From positions 620,001-684,000 of the forward strand of contig NZ_CP043661.1 in the NCBI RefSeq assembly GCF_014217565.1: a DNA stretch of 64,000 nt. Direction: 5' to 3'. This DNA comes from Kribbella qitaiheensis (GTDB lineage: Bacteria; Actinomycetota; Actinomycetes; Propionibacteriales; Kribbellaceae). Position 1 is the first letter of the stretch, and every line of letters starts with the position of its first letter. The translations under genes and the position numbers were made by a program. This document shows positions 1-11,435 of this stretch, piece by piece. The notes beneath the pieces are model-generated. The model was given only the letters and a program-made list of their open reading frames with translations. It did not search any database and was not told the origin of the DNA.

Positions 1-3000
1 GCATGTGCTCGATGACGACGTGCGGCTCGACGCCGAGGCGCTAGTCGAGTACGTGCGCAGCCGCCGGATGGACGTGCTGGACCTGACCCCTGCCCACGCC
101 CAGCTGCTGGTGGCGGCCGGTCTCCTCGCCGGCCCGCGGCACCGCCCCCGGATCGTCATGCTCGGTGGCGAGGCGGTTGGCGAGGCGCTGTGGCGGCAGG
201 TCGCCGCGGCACCGGACAGCACCGGCTACAACTACTACGGTCCCACCGAGTGCGCGGTCGACGCCGTCGCCGCCCCGGTCGTCGGCGACCGCCCGGTGAT
301 CGGCAGGCCGCTGCGCAACGTCACGGCCTACGTCCTGGACGCCGAGCTGCGTCCCGTGCCTGTCGGTGTCACCGGCGAGCTGTACCTGGGCGGCGACCAG
401 GTGGCGCGGGGCTACCTGAACCGGCCGGGGCTGACCGCGGACCGGTATCTCGCCGACCCCTTCGCCGACCCGTCAGCCCGGCCCGGCGCCCGGATGTACC
501 GGACCGGCGACCTGACGAGGTGGACCGAGGAGGGCGTGCTCGAGTACCTCGGCCGGGCCGACGAGCAGGTGAAGGTCCGGGGGTTCCGGATCGAGCCGGG
601 CGAGGTCGAGACGGCGTTGCTGGCCCACCCCGACGTCGCCGAGGCGGTCGTGATGGCCCGCAGCGAGACGGGGCACCAACGGTTGGTGGCCTACGTCGTG
701 CCGACAGAATCCACCGAGCCGCCGGGGTCCACGCGGCTGCGTGAGTGGCTCGGCCGCTCGCTGCCCGACTACTTGGTGCCGTCGGTGTTCGTCCGGCTGG
801 ACCGGCTCCCGCTCACCCCGAACGGCAAGGTGGACCGCGCCGCGCTGCCGGCCCCGGATGGGGTGCCCGACCGGGAACGCGCCTTCGTGGCGCCGAGGAA
901 CACCACCGAGGCGGAGCTCGCCCGCATCTGGGCCGAGGTGCTTGGCGTGGAGCGGGTGGGGGTCGAGGACAACTTCTTCGAGCTGGGTGGCGACTCCATC
1001 CTGAGCATCAAGGTGATCTCGCGGCTCCGGGCCGCGTTCGACACGGCCGTGTCACCGCGTGCGGTGTTCACCACGCCGACGGTCGCAGGCCTCGCCGCGG
1101 CGGTCGGGACGGCCGGGAGCGGCGCCGTCGCCGGCATCTCGGTGGTTCCGAGGGATCGCCCGCTGCCGCTGTCGTTCGCCCAGCAGCGGCTGTGGTTCCT
1201 CGACCAGTTCGACCCGGACAGCAGGGCCTACCAGTCGTCGTTCGCGGTGCGGCTGCGCGGGGACCTGGACGTCGACGCGTTCGCCGGGGCGATGTCCGCC
1301 CTGGTCGCCCGGCACGAGTCGCTGCGCACGACCTTCGACGAGTCCGACGGTACCGGCGTGCAGGTTGTGCACCCGCCTGCCGAGGTGCCGGTGCCGGTCA
1401 CCGACCTGACCGCGCTGTCCGAACAGGACCGCGCGGGCGAGCTGGACCGGATCCTCGCCGAGGAGAGCGGACGCGGGTTCGACCTGCGCCGCGGCCCGCT
1501 GCTGCGGGCGCGGCTGGTTCGGCTGGCCGTCGACGAGCACGCGCTGGTCGTGATGATGCACCACATCGTCACCGACGGCTGGTCCAACGTCGTGATGCTC
1601 GGCGACCTCAGCGCGCTGTACGAGGCAATCCGCGCGGGCGGGGCACCGGACCTGCCGACACTGCCGGTGCAGTACGCCGACTTCGCCGCGTGGCAGCGGG
1701 AGTCCCTCGGCGGGCTGGACCAGCAACTGGGCTACTGGCGCGAGCAGCTGGAGGGGGTGCGCCCCGTCGACCTGCCGACCGACCGGCCGCGGCCCGCGGT
1801 GAAGACCACGAACGGCGCCGTGCTGGAGTTCGCGGTGCCTGAGGAGGTCGTCGCGCGGCTCAAGCGGGTGGCGAGCCGGCAGGACGGCACGCTGTTCACC
1901 GCGGTGGTCGCCGCGGTCCAAGTGCTGCTCGCGCGGTGGTCGGGTCAGGACGACGTCGCGGTGGGAACGGTTACCTCCGGCCGGGAACGGCCCGAGGTGG
2001 AACGCCTCATCGGGTTCTTCGTCAACACGCTGGTGCTGCGCTCCCGGGTGCGGGAGGACGTGTCCTTCCGCGAGTTCCTCGCCGAGGTGCGGAACACCGT
2101 GCTGGCCGCCTTCGCCAGCCAGGACGTGCCGTTCGAGCGGGTCGTGGACGACCTCGCCCCGGCGCGCGACACCAGCCGGAGCCCTCTGTTCGACGTGTTG
2201 GTGGTCCTGCAGAACATCCCGGACGAGACCGGGCGGCTCGCTGACCTGGACCTGGCGGAGGTCGACCTGCCGTCGGTCACCGCCACGTTCGACCTGACCT
2301 TCGAGCTCCAGGAGATGCCCGGCGGCGGGCTGCACGCGGGGCTGAAGTACAACACGGACCTGTACGACGCCGAGACCGTCGAGCGAATGGCCGGCCACTT
2401 CCGGGTCCTGTTGGACGCTATGGGGGCCGAGCCGGACCGGCCGCTGGCCCAGCACTCGCTGCTGGCCGAGGATGAGCGTGGCCTGGTGCTGTCGGTCTGG
2501 AACGACACGCGCCAGGAGTTGCCGGCGGTGACGGTGCCTCGGCTGTTCGAGGACCAGGTGGCTTGTGGCGCTGAACGCGTGGCGGTGAGCGACGGGGACC
2601 GGTCGGTGACCTACGGCGAGCTCAACACGTGGGCCAACGCGCTGGCTCACAGGCTGGTCGGCCAGGGCGTCGGACCGGAGCGGTACGTGGTGGTGTGCCT
2701 GCCCCGATCGGTGGAGCTGCTGGTCGCGCTGCTCGCGGTGCTCAAGGCCGGTGGGGCCACCGTCCCGGTGGAGCCCGGCCAGCCCGCGGAGCGGATTGCG
2801 GTGATCGTCGACGACGTGCGGCCGGTGGTGGTGCTGGACGACCTCGCGGACGTCCACGTGGTGGCCGGCCACCCGGACACCGACCTGACCGACGACGACC
2901 GCGCCTGTCCGCTGCGCCCCGACCACCCGGTGTACGCCATCTACACCTCCGGCTCCACCGGCGTGCCCAAGGGCGTGGTGACCACTCACCGTTCGCTCGT

Positions 3001-5582
3001 GAACTACCTGTCGTGGGCGGTGCGGGGGTATCCCGGGCTGGCCGGGACCGCGGCGCTGCACACGTCGGTCGCGTTCGACGGCACCGTGACCACGCTGTAC
3101 GGGCCGCTGCTCGCCGGGGGCGAGATCCAGGTGGCCGACCTCGACGGTGGCGCTGCCGCGCCGTGCACATTCCTCAAGGCGACGCCGAGCCACCTCGCGC
3201 TGCTCGACACCCTGCCCGCGGGCGCCCCCCCGACCGGCGAGCTCGTGCTCGGCGGCGAGGAGCTGCTGGGCGCCGCGGTCGAGGGGTGGCGCGCGGCGCA
3301 CCCCGGTGTCACCGTCATCAACTCCTACGGGCCGACCGAGACGACCGTCGCCTGCGCGGACCATCGGATCGAGCCGGGGGACCGGTCGGCACCGGGTGCC
3401 GTCCCGATCGGACGCCCGGCGTGGAACACCCGGCTCTACGTGCTCGACCGCCTCCTGCGCCCAGTGCCGGTCGGTGTGGTCGGGGAGCTGTACGTCGCGG
3501 GCGCCGGGGTGGCAAGGGGCTACCTGAACCGACCCGGCCCCGACTGCCGACCGGTTCGTGGGCTGCCCGTTCGGCTCCGCGGGCGAGCGCATGTACCGCA
3601 CCGGTGACCTGGTGCGGCGGCGGTCCGACGGCGACCTCGTCTACCTGGGCCGCGCGGATCGGCAGGTCAAGATCCGCGGGCACCGCGTCGAACCCGGTGA
3701 GGTCGAGGCCGCGCTGCTGTGCCACCCCGACGTGGTCGAGGCCGCGGTGGCCGCCCCGGAGGCACGCGGTCACCGCAGGCTGATCGGGTACGTCGTACCC
3801 GCGCCTGCGACCGCGGCGGGACCGGACGACGAGGTGCTGCGGACGTTCCTCGCGGCACGCCTGCCGGACTACCTGGTGCCGTCGGCTTTCGTCCGGCTCG
3901 ACGCGCTGCCTAGAACCCCCAACGGCAAACTCGACCGCGCCGCGCTGCCCACTCCCCGGCCGGAGCCCGACCCCGGAGCCGGGCACACACCGCCTCGTAC
4001 GCCGACCGAGCGGATGCTGGCGGACCTGTGGGCCGGCGTCCTGGGCCTGGAACGGGTCGGGGTGACGGACAACTTCTTCAGCCTCGGCGGCGACTCGATC
4101 CTCAGCATCCAGGTGGTGGCCCGGGCCAGGAAGGCAGGACTCCGGCTGACAACGAAGGACCTGTTCCTGCACCAGACCATCGCCGCGCTGGCCCCGGTCA
4201 CGACGGTGGCCGACGCCGGTGCCGTCGTGTCGGCGCCGGTCACCGGGCCAGTGCCGCTCACCCCCATCCAGCACCGGTTCTTCACCACTCACCGGGCCAA
4301 CCATCACCACTTCAACCAGTCGGTTCTGGTCGAGCTGACCGAGGACCTCGACGAGCGGTCGCTGCGGCGTGCGCTCGATGCGGTGGTCGGCCACCACGAC
4401 GCGCTGCGGATGCGCTTCGTCCACGCCGACGGGCGGTGGCACCAGGAGAACGCACCGGCCGAACCAGTGGCGCTGCCTGTGGTGCACGACCTGTCCGGGC
4501 GGGATGCCGACGACCAGGACGCGGCCATGACGACGGTCGCCGACGAGCTGCAGCGCGGCTTCGACCTGGGCGGCGGCCTGCTGCTGAACGCGGCGCTGTT
4601 CGACAGGGGCCCGGGGCGGGCGCCGTGCCTGTTCCTGGTCGCGCACCACCTGGTGATCGACGGGGTGTCCTGGCGGATCCTGCTCGACGACCTCGACACC
4701 GCGTACCGCCAGGCCGCGCGCGGTGACGCCGTCGACCTCGGCGCGAAGACCACCTCGTTCCGGGATTGGTCGCACCGGCTGTCCGGACACGCCGCCGGCG
4801 GCGGTCTGGACGGAGAGTTGGACCACTGGTCGGCTGCGCTCGACACGTGCGCCGCCACCGCCGCCCCGGTGCCGGATGTGCGGCCGATGACCGCGCCCCG
4901 GGTCCTGCCTGTCGTGCTGAACGCGGCTGACACCGAGGCCCTGCTGCGGATGGCGCCCACCGTGTACCGCACCGGCATCAACGACGTCCTGCTCACCGCG
5001 CTCGCGTGGGCGCTGTCGAAAGGGACCGGGCAGGCACGTGTCTGTGTCGACCTCGAGGGCCACGGTCGGGAGGACGTCTTTCCCGACGTGGACCTGTCGC
5101 GGACCGTCGGCTGGTTCACCACTCAGTTCCCGGTGGTGCTCGACGTGCCGGCGGGCGACGTGTCCGGGTGGCGCGACCTGGTCCGCGCCACCCGGAGGCA
5201 GCTGCGGGCCATTCCGGCGAACGGTCTTGGCTTCGGTGCCCTGCGTCACCTCGGTCCCACTGCGGCACGCGCGCGGCTCGCCGGCGTTACTCCTCGCGTC
5301 GGGTTCAACTACCTAGGGCAGTGGGATGCGCGGCCGGCGGAGGGCGGTCAGGGGCTCTACCAGGCCGTCCTTTCTTCCATCGGGCAGGACTACGACCCGA
5401 CCGATCGGGATGAGCACCCCGTGGAGATCGTGGGCGCGGCCGAAGCCGGGCGACTGAGCTTCGCCTGGGCCTACCACCCGCAGTTGCTGGCGGAGACCGA
5501 GGTGGAGCCGATGGTGGCGGCGTTCACCGACGCGCTGGTGCGAATGGCCGAGGAGTGCCGGGGGGACGGGGAACGCCGATGA
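1..5582 (+). CDS. Nonribosomal peptide synthetase, 5'-truncated, A-PCP-C-A-PCP-E, with one frameshift
   Basis: This is the C-terminal part of an NRPS; the gene begins before the window, inside a first adenylation domain. Domains in order: A (C-terminal half), PCP (GGDS serine near 994), an LCL-like condensation domain (HHIVTDG near 1560), a full A domain (YTSGSTG near 2942), PCP (GGDS near 4090), and an epimerization domain (HHLVIDG near 4645, EGHGRE, NYLGQ). It ends in E with no thioesterase, so the chain must pass to another protein. My reading of the pocket residues is ...D-M-G-Y-V-D for the partial A domain, like Gln/Glu-type codes, and D-G-T-K-V-G-S-V-A for the second, which I cannot assign. 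The reading frame breaks at a four-C run (3538-3541). Removing one C restores a continuous A domain across the A6-A7 motifs. The stop overlaps the next start (ATGA). Composition and module count argue that it belongs to a different cluster from the one at 17-53 kb. Confidence 0.93.
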
Positions 5583-6826
5583 CCACACTCGTCCAGAACC
5601 GTGAGTACCGGCTGCTGTGGACGAGCCAGGCCGCGTCGGAGTTCGGCTTCAGCACGGCGATGATCGCGTTCCCGCTGGTGGTGTTGACGACGACCGGCTC
5701 GGCCACGGCGTCCGGGCTGGTGCTGGGTGCTGCCGCGGCGGCCCGCCTGCTCGCGGGCGTGCCCGCTGGCGTGCTGATCGACCGGTGGAACCGAAAGACC
5801 GTGATGGTCGTGTGCGAGGCGGTGCAGGCGCTGGCGGTCGCGAGCCTGGTCGTGGCCCTGTGGTGGGACGTGGCGAGCGTTGCCCACATGGTCGTGGTGG
5901 CCGCGATCCTGGGACTGTGTACGGCGTTGTTCGAGCCGGCGGAGTACTCGTGCTTGCCGGCGCTGGTGCCGGCTCGGCAACTCCCCGCGGCGGTGGCCAT
6001 GAACACGGCGCGCAGCCACCTCGGTCAGCTCGCCGGTACCGCGGCGGGCGGCTTCCTGTTCGCCGTCGGCCGGTTCCTGCCGTTCGCCGTTGAGGTGCTC
6101 AGCCACCTGTTCGCATGCATACGGCTGATGTTCCTGCGTGTGCCGCCGCGCACCCAGCGCCGCGAATCCACGAGCCGCTTCCGCGACGAGCTGGGCGAGG
6201 GGTTGCGCTGGATGTGGCGGCAACGCCACATTCGCGCGGTCGCGCTGTGCGCAGTCAGCCTCAACGCCTTTTTCACCGCCTACTACATCGTCATCATCGT
6301 GCTGACGGCGGCGCGGGGAGTCACTGCGGGCGAGATCGGCGTCATGGCCGCGATGCTCGGCGCGGGAGGCATCCTCGGTGCCGTCGCCGCCCCTGCGCTG
6401 TGCCGTCGGCTGAGCCCGTACGCGTTGATCGTCATGGTCTTCTGGGTGCTCGCTGTGCTCGCCCCGCTCGCGGTCGTGATCGACAGCGGCTACCTCATGG
6501 GCGCCCTGTTCGCCGCCATGGCGTTTCTGCCACCCAGTGCGAACACTGCGATCGCCACCCAGCAGTTGCTGCTGACCCCCGAACGTATGCGCGGGAGGCT
6601 GAGCGGGGTGATGGCCGTCGCCACCGGGACGGCGAGCGCCGTCGGACCACCACTCGGCGGGCTGCTTGCCGAGCTCTTGCCCGGGAGCCGAGCCGTGCTG
6701 CTCTGCACGGCGGGCATGGCGGCCGTCGCGCTGCTGGCCACCATCGCCCCGCCGTTGCGTACCTTCCCACGACTCACTGATGCGGTAGCAGATTCACCCC
6801 GACAGAAAGGAACGCCCGATGGATGA
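5579..6826 (+). CDS. MFS transporter (EntS/MFS_3-like exporter)
   Basis: A roughly 415-residue, highly hydrophobic protein with about twelve membrane segments. It has the MFS loop 2-3 motif ([10 protein letters not shown] near residue 67) and the N-terminal layout of the drug-export DHA3/EntS branch. The ATG at 5579 overlaps the NRPS stop codon and follows a GGGGA-rich stretch, so I prefer it to an upstream in-frame GTG at 5555. Its coupling to the NRPS and to the following mbtH gene suggests it exports the product of that NRPS. The substrate cannot be read from sequence. Confidence 0.9.
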   Translation: MTTLVQNREYRLLWTSQAASEFGFSTAMIAFPLVVLTTTGSATASGLVLGAAAAARLLAGVPAGVLIDRWNRKTVMVVCEAVQALAVASLVVALWWDVASVAHMVVVAAILGLCTALFEPAEYSCLPALVPARQLPAAVAMNTARSHLGQLAGTAAGGFLFAVGRFLPFAVEVLSHLFACIRLMFLRVPPRTQRRESTSRFRDELGEGLRWMWRQRHIRAVALCAVSLNAFFTAYYIVIIVLTAARGVTAGEIGVMAAMLGAGGILGAVAAPALCRRLSPYALIVMVFWVLAVLAPLAVVIDSGYLMGALFAAMAFLPPSANTAIATQQLLLTPERMRGRLSGVMAVATGTASAVGPPLGGLLAELLPGSRAVLLCTAGMAAVALLATIAPPLRTFPRLTDAVADSPRQKGTPDG

Positions 6827-7022
6827 CGAAGACACCCGGTACCAGGTTCTGGTCAACGACGAGGAACAGTACTCGCTCTGGCCGGTGACCCTCGATGTGC
6901 CGCCCGGCTGGCGCCCGGTCGGCAAGGAAGGCGATCGGCAGGAATGCATGTCCTACGTGGACGAGGTCTGGACAGATATGCGACCGCGGAGCCTCCGCGA
7001 GCAGATGGACGCCCCGAACTGA
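6819..7022 (+). CDS. MbtH-like protein (first copy)
   Basis: A 67-residue MbtH-family protein with the conserved core NDEEQYSLWP and the C-terminal [11 protein letters not shown] signature. MbtH proteins bind NRPS adenylation domains and support their folding and activity. The start has a good AAAGGA site about seven bases upstream and overlaps the MFS stop by eight bases, so NRPS, exporter and MbtH form one transcription unit. A strong hairpin follows at once. A second MbtH gene lies at 49915-50136, and the two may be able to substitute for each other. Confidence 0.96.
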   Translation: MDDEDTRYQVLVNDEEQYSLWPVTLDVPPGWRPVGKEGDRQECMSYVDEVWTDMRPRSLREQMDAPN

Positions 7023-7026
7023 TCGC

Positions 7027-7064
7027 GATGCGGATGACGGGGACGATTGCCCGTCATCCGCATC
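7027..7064 (+). terminator. Terminator-like hairpin after mbtH
   Basis: A perfect 15-bp inverted repeat (7027-7041 and 7050-7064) with an 8-base loop begins a few bases after the mbtH stop. There is no clear U-tract, as is common for actinobacterial terminators. It marks the end of the first NRPS operon. Confidence 0.75.
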
Positions 7065-7178
7065 TCCTGCACAACCATAAGAACGTCGGCACCGAGACAC
7101 CGCGGTCGCCACGGTGCGGCAGCCGGGACCGGGTAGCGCGCGGCGCTCGCAGACGCGAATCCTCAGTACCATGACCGG

Positions 7179-7205
7179 CCAGTTGCAGACAGCCTGTCTG
7201 ACTGG
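7179..7205. repeat. Interrupted palindrome in the gene-poor stretch
   Basis: CCAGT..CAGACAG is mirrored by CTGTCTG.ACTGG. It lies in a stretch with no credible gene (7065-7444). It could be an operator or a leftover transposon end; nothing in the sequence decides between these. Confidence 0.35.
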
Positions 7206-7444
7206 TTGGCCTCCTTGAGCAGGGCTTGGCGTCGCCCAGGTTCGCTCTGCCGCGACGGCTTCGCGTGCTACGGATCTTACCCGTCGCGGACCGCGGTTGA
7301 CCGAGGAACGCACTCGCACGATCCAGCGCCTGGTAAAGAGTGAAGACGTCCACGGCGCTCTCATCTGCTCCGTATCTGCTCCGTTGGCCACTGACCAGCA
7401 GCGAGTGTCACCCGCAATCGCGCCGCGACGAGCCGGCGCCTCCT

Positions 7445-7504
7445 ACCAGCGCGGGCTACATCGCGGTGGCCGATCCGGAGGGAAACGAGTTCTGCTTGGA
7501 CTGA
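7445..7504 (+). pseudogene. C-terminal remnant of a VOC (glyoxalase/dioxygenase-like) gene
   Basis: Only the last C-terminal residues survive: AGYIAVADPEGNEFCLD and a stop. ADPEGNEFCL is the typical closing strand of VOC-family proteins. No matching upstream part is present in any frame, so the gene is a fragment left by rearrangement next to the transposase remnant. Confidence 0.5.
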
Positions 7505-7601
7505 ACACCACGAGGACCGAACCGATCGCCTTCGTCCGGGCAGCCACCGACGGGGAACTTCACCCCGGTGAGGTCTTCGGAGACGGCCCACAGCCGCTGC
7601 T

Positions 7602-7966
7602 GGACGGCGCTACTACGACTGGGCGTTGGTCGCCATCACCGCAGGTGATCCGACGGCCATCAGCACCTGGTGATCCGCGCTGGGACTCCTGGCACCGCTG
7701 GGCCGCCCCTGGCCCTGCTCGCCCACGCCTTCCTCGCCATCACCGCCGCCCGCGAACGCTGCGACCAGGCCCCGACCGACGACGGGACCAGCCCCGAGGG
7801 CCCGATCCCGCTCACCTGCAATGAGATCCAGCGCCTGTTCACTGCGCCGACCGTCCGGTCGGCCCGCGACACTGCCCACCGACTGCGCTGGTCCACCTGG
7901 CGGCGACGCCACCAAGCCCGCGCCCGCCGCAGTCACGACCGCCGTCAGGCAGCCCTTCCACTTATG
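7602..7966 (+). mobile_element. Remnant of an IS701-type transposase
   Basis: Two reading-frame pieces match the end of IS701-type DDE transposases as I know them: YYDWALVAITA near 7611, and then, after an apparent internal deletion and frame change, LALLAHAFLAIT, IPLTCNEIQRLF and HRLRWSTWRRRHQARAR up to about 7960. The catalytic core is gone and the frame is broken, so this is a dead fragment. I assign the family by memory of these motifs only. Confidence 0.6.
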
Positions 7967-8102
7967 AAGATCACGATCCCAGGCGGGAGTGCCCGTTCGT
8001 TTCTCCCCCACGCGAGGGAGGCGGATGGTCCGCGCGGTGGATGCGACCGGTGCGGCGGCAGGGGGAACCTTGAGTGTCAATAATGCGGAACCGGAGGTCA
8101 CG

Positions 8103-9293
8103 GTGGCTGTTCCTACGAAATTGCAGACACATACCGGCTCCAGCCCGCCGTTGCGGGACGCGGGGTGGGCGGCGTGGTCGCGGCGCTGGCCCACGTGGGC
8201 GCCGCACGCCGCCGCGGTGTGGGGCGTGTTGTTCGCCGCAGTCCAGGTCACGTGGGCTGCATCAGGCGCCACCGTGCCCTGGTCGCCGGATGTCGCGTAT
8301 GCGCCGACGATCCAGCTCCTGCTGGCGGCCATCGCAGTCCTGGCTGCCGGAGCCTGCCTGGCCACTACCCGGACGCTTGCCAGGCGTGGCCGAGTGATGG
8401 TGGCAGCGGCGCTGATCCTGGCGGTCCCGGTTTTTGTGATGGGGATGGCCAGTCTGCCGGCGCACTTCGTGGTGCTGGCGTCGTTCTCCGGGGTGGACAG
8501 CATCACCGGCCTGGCGCATGACCTGTTGAGCGCGGTGGGCTCCGCTCTTCTCATCCTCGTCGGAATGTCGTACCGCCGACGGATGCAAGGCAGGTGCCCT
8601 CGGTGCGGACAGGACCACGTGGGTGGTTTTGACGGTCCGCTTGCCCACCCTGGACCCTCCGTCGCGTCGAAGCGAACCCGAGTCGCGGTGTACCTGCTCA
8701 TGTGCGGGCTTCTGCCGTGGGCTGGGGTCAAGACCATCTGGACGCTGGGTGGCGATGCGATCGGCGTCACGGCGCAAGGGTGGCGGGAGACGAATGCAAG
8801 CGAGTCGGGGCTGGCAAAGGCCCTCGCATCGGTGGGAATCGATGTCACCGTGCTGGCCGCGATGGCTGCGATTTTCCTGTTGCTGGGACTGCTGTACCCG
8901 TGGGGGCAAGTGTTCCCCCGATGGACCCTGATCCTCTCCGGGCGGCGAGTCCCACGTCTACTGCCCTTGCTGCCAGCGTGGTTGAGCTCCGTCGGCCTGT
9001 CGGTATACGGAGTCGTCCTGCTGATCTACGCCCCGCTCAGCGCCACCGGAGTACTGCCGAAGCTGAAACCGTCGGGGGGAGCGTTCACCACCAGTTCCGG
9101 GATCACCTGGATGGTCGCCTTCGGCGGTCTAGCCTTCGCCGGCCTGGGCTTCGGCCTCATCGCGGCCGCCCGTTCCTACTCCGCCCGGACCCGCCCCATC
9201 TGTGCCAGTACCGCCACCCGCGTACCGGCGCCGTCCGCGCAGGATCAAGCTCCGCCCCCCGCCAGCGATCACGATCTACGGCTGGAGTACTAA
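8103..9293 (+). CDS. Polytopic membrane protein of unknown function
   Basis: About 396 residues with eight or so hydrophobic segments. A short cytoplasmic-type loop contains a CPRCGQ knuckle (a single CxxC, so not a full zinc ribbon). I chose the GTG at 8103, which has GGAGG five bases upstream; a TTG at 8070 with GGGGGA upstream is an alternative. The tail after the last membrane segment is rich in Pro, Arg and Ala. I do not recognise a function. The stop codon directly abuts the left inverted repeat of the IS1380-type element, so the original C-terminus may have been altered by that insertion. Confidence 0.7.
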   Translation: MAVPTKLQTHTGSSPPLRDAGWAAWSRRWPTWAPHAAAVWGVLFAAVQVTWAASGATVPWSPDVAYAPTIQLLLAAIAVLAAGACLATTRTLARRGRVMVAAALILAVPVFVMGMASLPAHFVVLASFSGVDSITGLAHDLLSAVGSALLILVGMSYRRRMQGRCPRCGQDHVGGFDGPLAHPGPSVASKRTRVAVYLLMCGLLPWAGVKTIWTLGGDAIGVTAQGWRETNASESGLAKALASVGIDVTVLAAMAAIFLLLGLLYPWGQVFPRWTLILSGRRVPRLLPLLPAWLSSVGLSVYGVVLLIYAPLSATGVLPKLKPSGGAFTTSSGITWMVAFGGLAFAGLGFGLIAAARSYSARTRPICASTATRVPAPSAQDQAPPPASDHDLRLEY

Positions 9294-10607
9294 CCTTCAC
9301 GTTTCACGGAAATTGGGGCGACGCGTGAGATAAAAAGGCGAGAGTGCCTTGCCTGTAAGAGAAAATTGGGTTTGCGAAGACTCAATGATCTCGAACAGGA
9401 AGACACTCTCGAGTGAAGCGTAGCAACGGCAAGGCGCGGTTCAAGGTGTCGGCGGATGGTAAGGGGATCGTGTCGCACGCCGGGACCGCGTTACTGCGGG
9501 AACTGGCCACCTCGACTGGGCTGGCGCAGGGGTGGACCGAGGCGTTGATCGACACCTACCGGTTGCCGCCGCTGCACGCACCAGGACAGGTGCTGGTCGA
9601 CGTCGCCGTGTCGATCGCCGATGGCGGCGACGCGCTGCGGCATCTGCGGACGCTGCGGGACCAGCCGCGCCTGTTCGGGCTGGTCGCCTCCGACCCGACC
9701 GCGTGGCGGGTCATCAACAAGGTCGACACCGCCCGGCTGGACACATTGCGGGCCGCCCGGGCCAAGGCACGCGAGCGGGCCTGGGCGGCCGGCGCGGGCC
9801 CGGACCTGACCAAAGACCTGTGGCTGCACTTCGACGCGACCCTGCTCACCGCGCACTCGGACAAGGAAAACGCCGCACCCACCTGGAAGAAGGGCTTCGG
9901 GTTCCACCCGTTGCTGTGCTATCTCGACCGCCCAGACATCTCCGGCGGCGAAGCACTGGCCGGGCTGCTGCGGCCAGGCAACGCCGGCTCCAACACCGCC
10001 GCCGACCACGTCGCAGTGCTGGACCTGGCGATCACCGCACTGCCAGCCCACGCCCAGCCCGGCGCAGCCGACGGACCCAAGGTGATGGCCAGCGCCGATT
10101 CCGCCGGCGCAACCCACGTGTTCGCTGCCGCGCTCCGGGCTCGTGGGATCGGGTTCTCGCTGGGCTTTGCCATCGACCACAACCTGCAGCAAGCGATCCT
10201 GGCCACCCCGAAACACGCCTGGACCGAGGCCTACAACGCCGACGGACAACCCCGCCCCGGCGCCTGGGTCGCCGAACTGACAGAGCTGCTCAACCTCACC
10301 AACTGGCCAAAAGGGTCCCGGGTCATCGTCCGCAAAGAACGACCCCACCCCGGCGCCCAACTGACCTTCTCCGACATTGACGGTCACCGGTTCACCGCGT
10401 TCCTCACCGACACCCCCACCGGCCAGCAACTCCCCGACCTCGAAGTGGAGCATCGCGGCCACGCCCGCGTCGAAGACCGCATCCGCACCGGCAAAGACAC
10501 CGGTATGCGCAACCTGCCCTTCCACGTGAGTATGACAACCCCATCTGGCCCCGCTGTGATGCTTTGATTTGGCCCCACCCTGCTTGTTTTGGTGGTGTTG
10601 TCTTGGG

Positions 10608-11435
10608 TTAGTTGGTGGCGGTTCGGCTGCGGGTTTGCCGGGTGGTGTTGAGTCTGTAGGACTTGGTGCCGGTCTGGATGATGTGTGCGTTGAAGGTGAG
10701 TCTGTCCACGACTGCGGCGGCGAGGCGGGGGTCGGTGAAGGTGGCGCCCCATTCGGAGAATGGGGCGTTGGATGCGCAGGCGATGGATGCTCGTTCTTCG
10801 CGGGCGGTGATGATCTGGAAGAGCAGTTCCGCGCCGCGTGGGTCGAGGCGGACGTAGCCGATCTCGTCGAGGCAGAGCAGGTCGAGTCGGGCGTAGCGGC
10901 CCACGACGCGGGACAGCTGTTTGTCGTCTGAGGCTTCGACGAGCTCGTTGACCAAGGCGGCGGTGGTCACGTAGCGGACCCGGCGTCCTTGCTCGGCTGC
11001 TGCGGTGCCGAGTGCGATGAGCAGGTGTGTTTTCCCGGTGCCGGAGTCGCCGAGCAGGACCAGTGGTTGTCCGGCGTCGATCCAGCCGCCGCCGGCCAGG
11101 TGTGCCAGCGTCGGTGCCGGTAGGTCGGGCAGCACGGTGTGGTCGAACTCGGTGAGGCGTTTGGTGCGGGGGAACTTGGCCTCGTTGACTCGCCGGATCC
11201 GGCGGCGGGCGTCGCGTTCGTCGCATTCCGCGGTGAGGATTTCGGCCAGGAATGCCTTGTGGGTAAGGCGTTGCTTGGCTGAGGCCTCGGCCATCGCGAT
11301 GGCTTCGGCGCGGATGGTGGGCAGTGCGAGTAGTCGGCAAGCGGCGTGGATCGCGGCCTCGGCGGCGGGGTCAGACAGGGCGGTCACCGTGGTCGTCGGG
11401 GTGGCGGCTGGCGCGGTTTTCGTGGCGGGGCTCAT
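10608..11435 (-). CDS. istB: IstB-like AAA+ ATPase, IS21 transposition helper
   Basis: A 275-residue DnaA-like ATPase. Walker A is GDSGTGKTH (near residue 128), Walker B is LLCLDEIGY, and a sensor-type segment ASNAPFSEWG follows. IstB stimulates transposition by the IstA integrase-type transposase and directs target choice. The start ATG overlaps the istA stop (ATGA), the usual IS21 coupling. The gene is intact. Confidence 0.95.
   Translation of the reverse strand: MSPATKTAPAATPTTTVTALSDPAAEAAIHAACRLLALPTIRAEAIAMAEASAKQRLTHKAFLAEILTAECDERDARRRIRRVNEAKFPRTKRLTEFDHTVLPDLPAPTLAHLAGGGWIDAGQPLVLLGDSGTGKTHLLIALGTAAAEQGRRVRYVTTAALVNELVEASDDKQLSRVVGRYARLDLLCLDEIGYVRLDPRGAELLFQIITAREERASIACASNAPFSEWGATFTDPRLAAAVVDRLTFNAHIIQTGTKSYRLNTTRQTRSRTATN

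Noticed and set aside
3530-3560. Programmed ribosomal frameshifting in the NRPS
   Set aside because: No slippery heptamer plus structure is evident; the same extra-C lesion recurs in unrelated genes, which fits error or mutation better.
1052-3601. An 849-codon open frame on the minus strand, and similar long antisense frames at 3318-5249, 34784-36214 and 47156-48448
   Set aside because: They lie opposite clear NRPS domains; long antisense frames are normal in very GC-rich coding DNA and their sequences (His/Arg/Val-rich) match no family pattern.
1-7022. First NRPS as an additional part of the sandramycin-type assembly line
   Set aside because: The five modules at 29.7-49.9 kb already account for all residues, codon flavour differs, and mobile debris separates the two loci.
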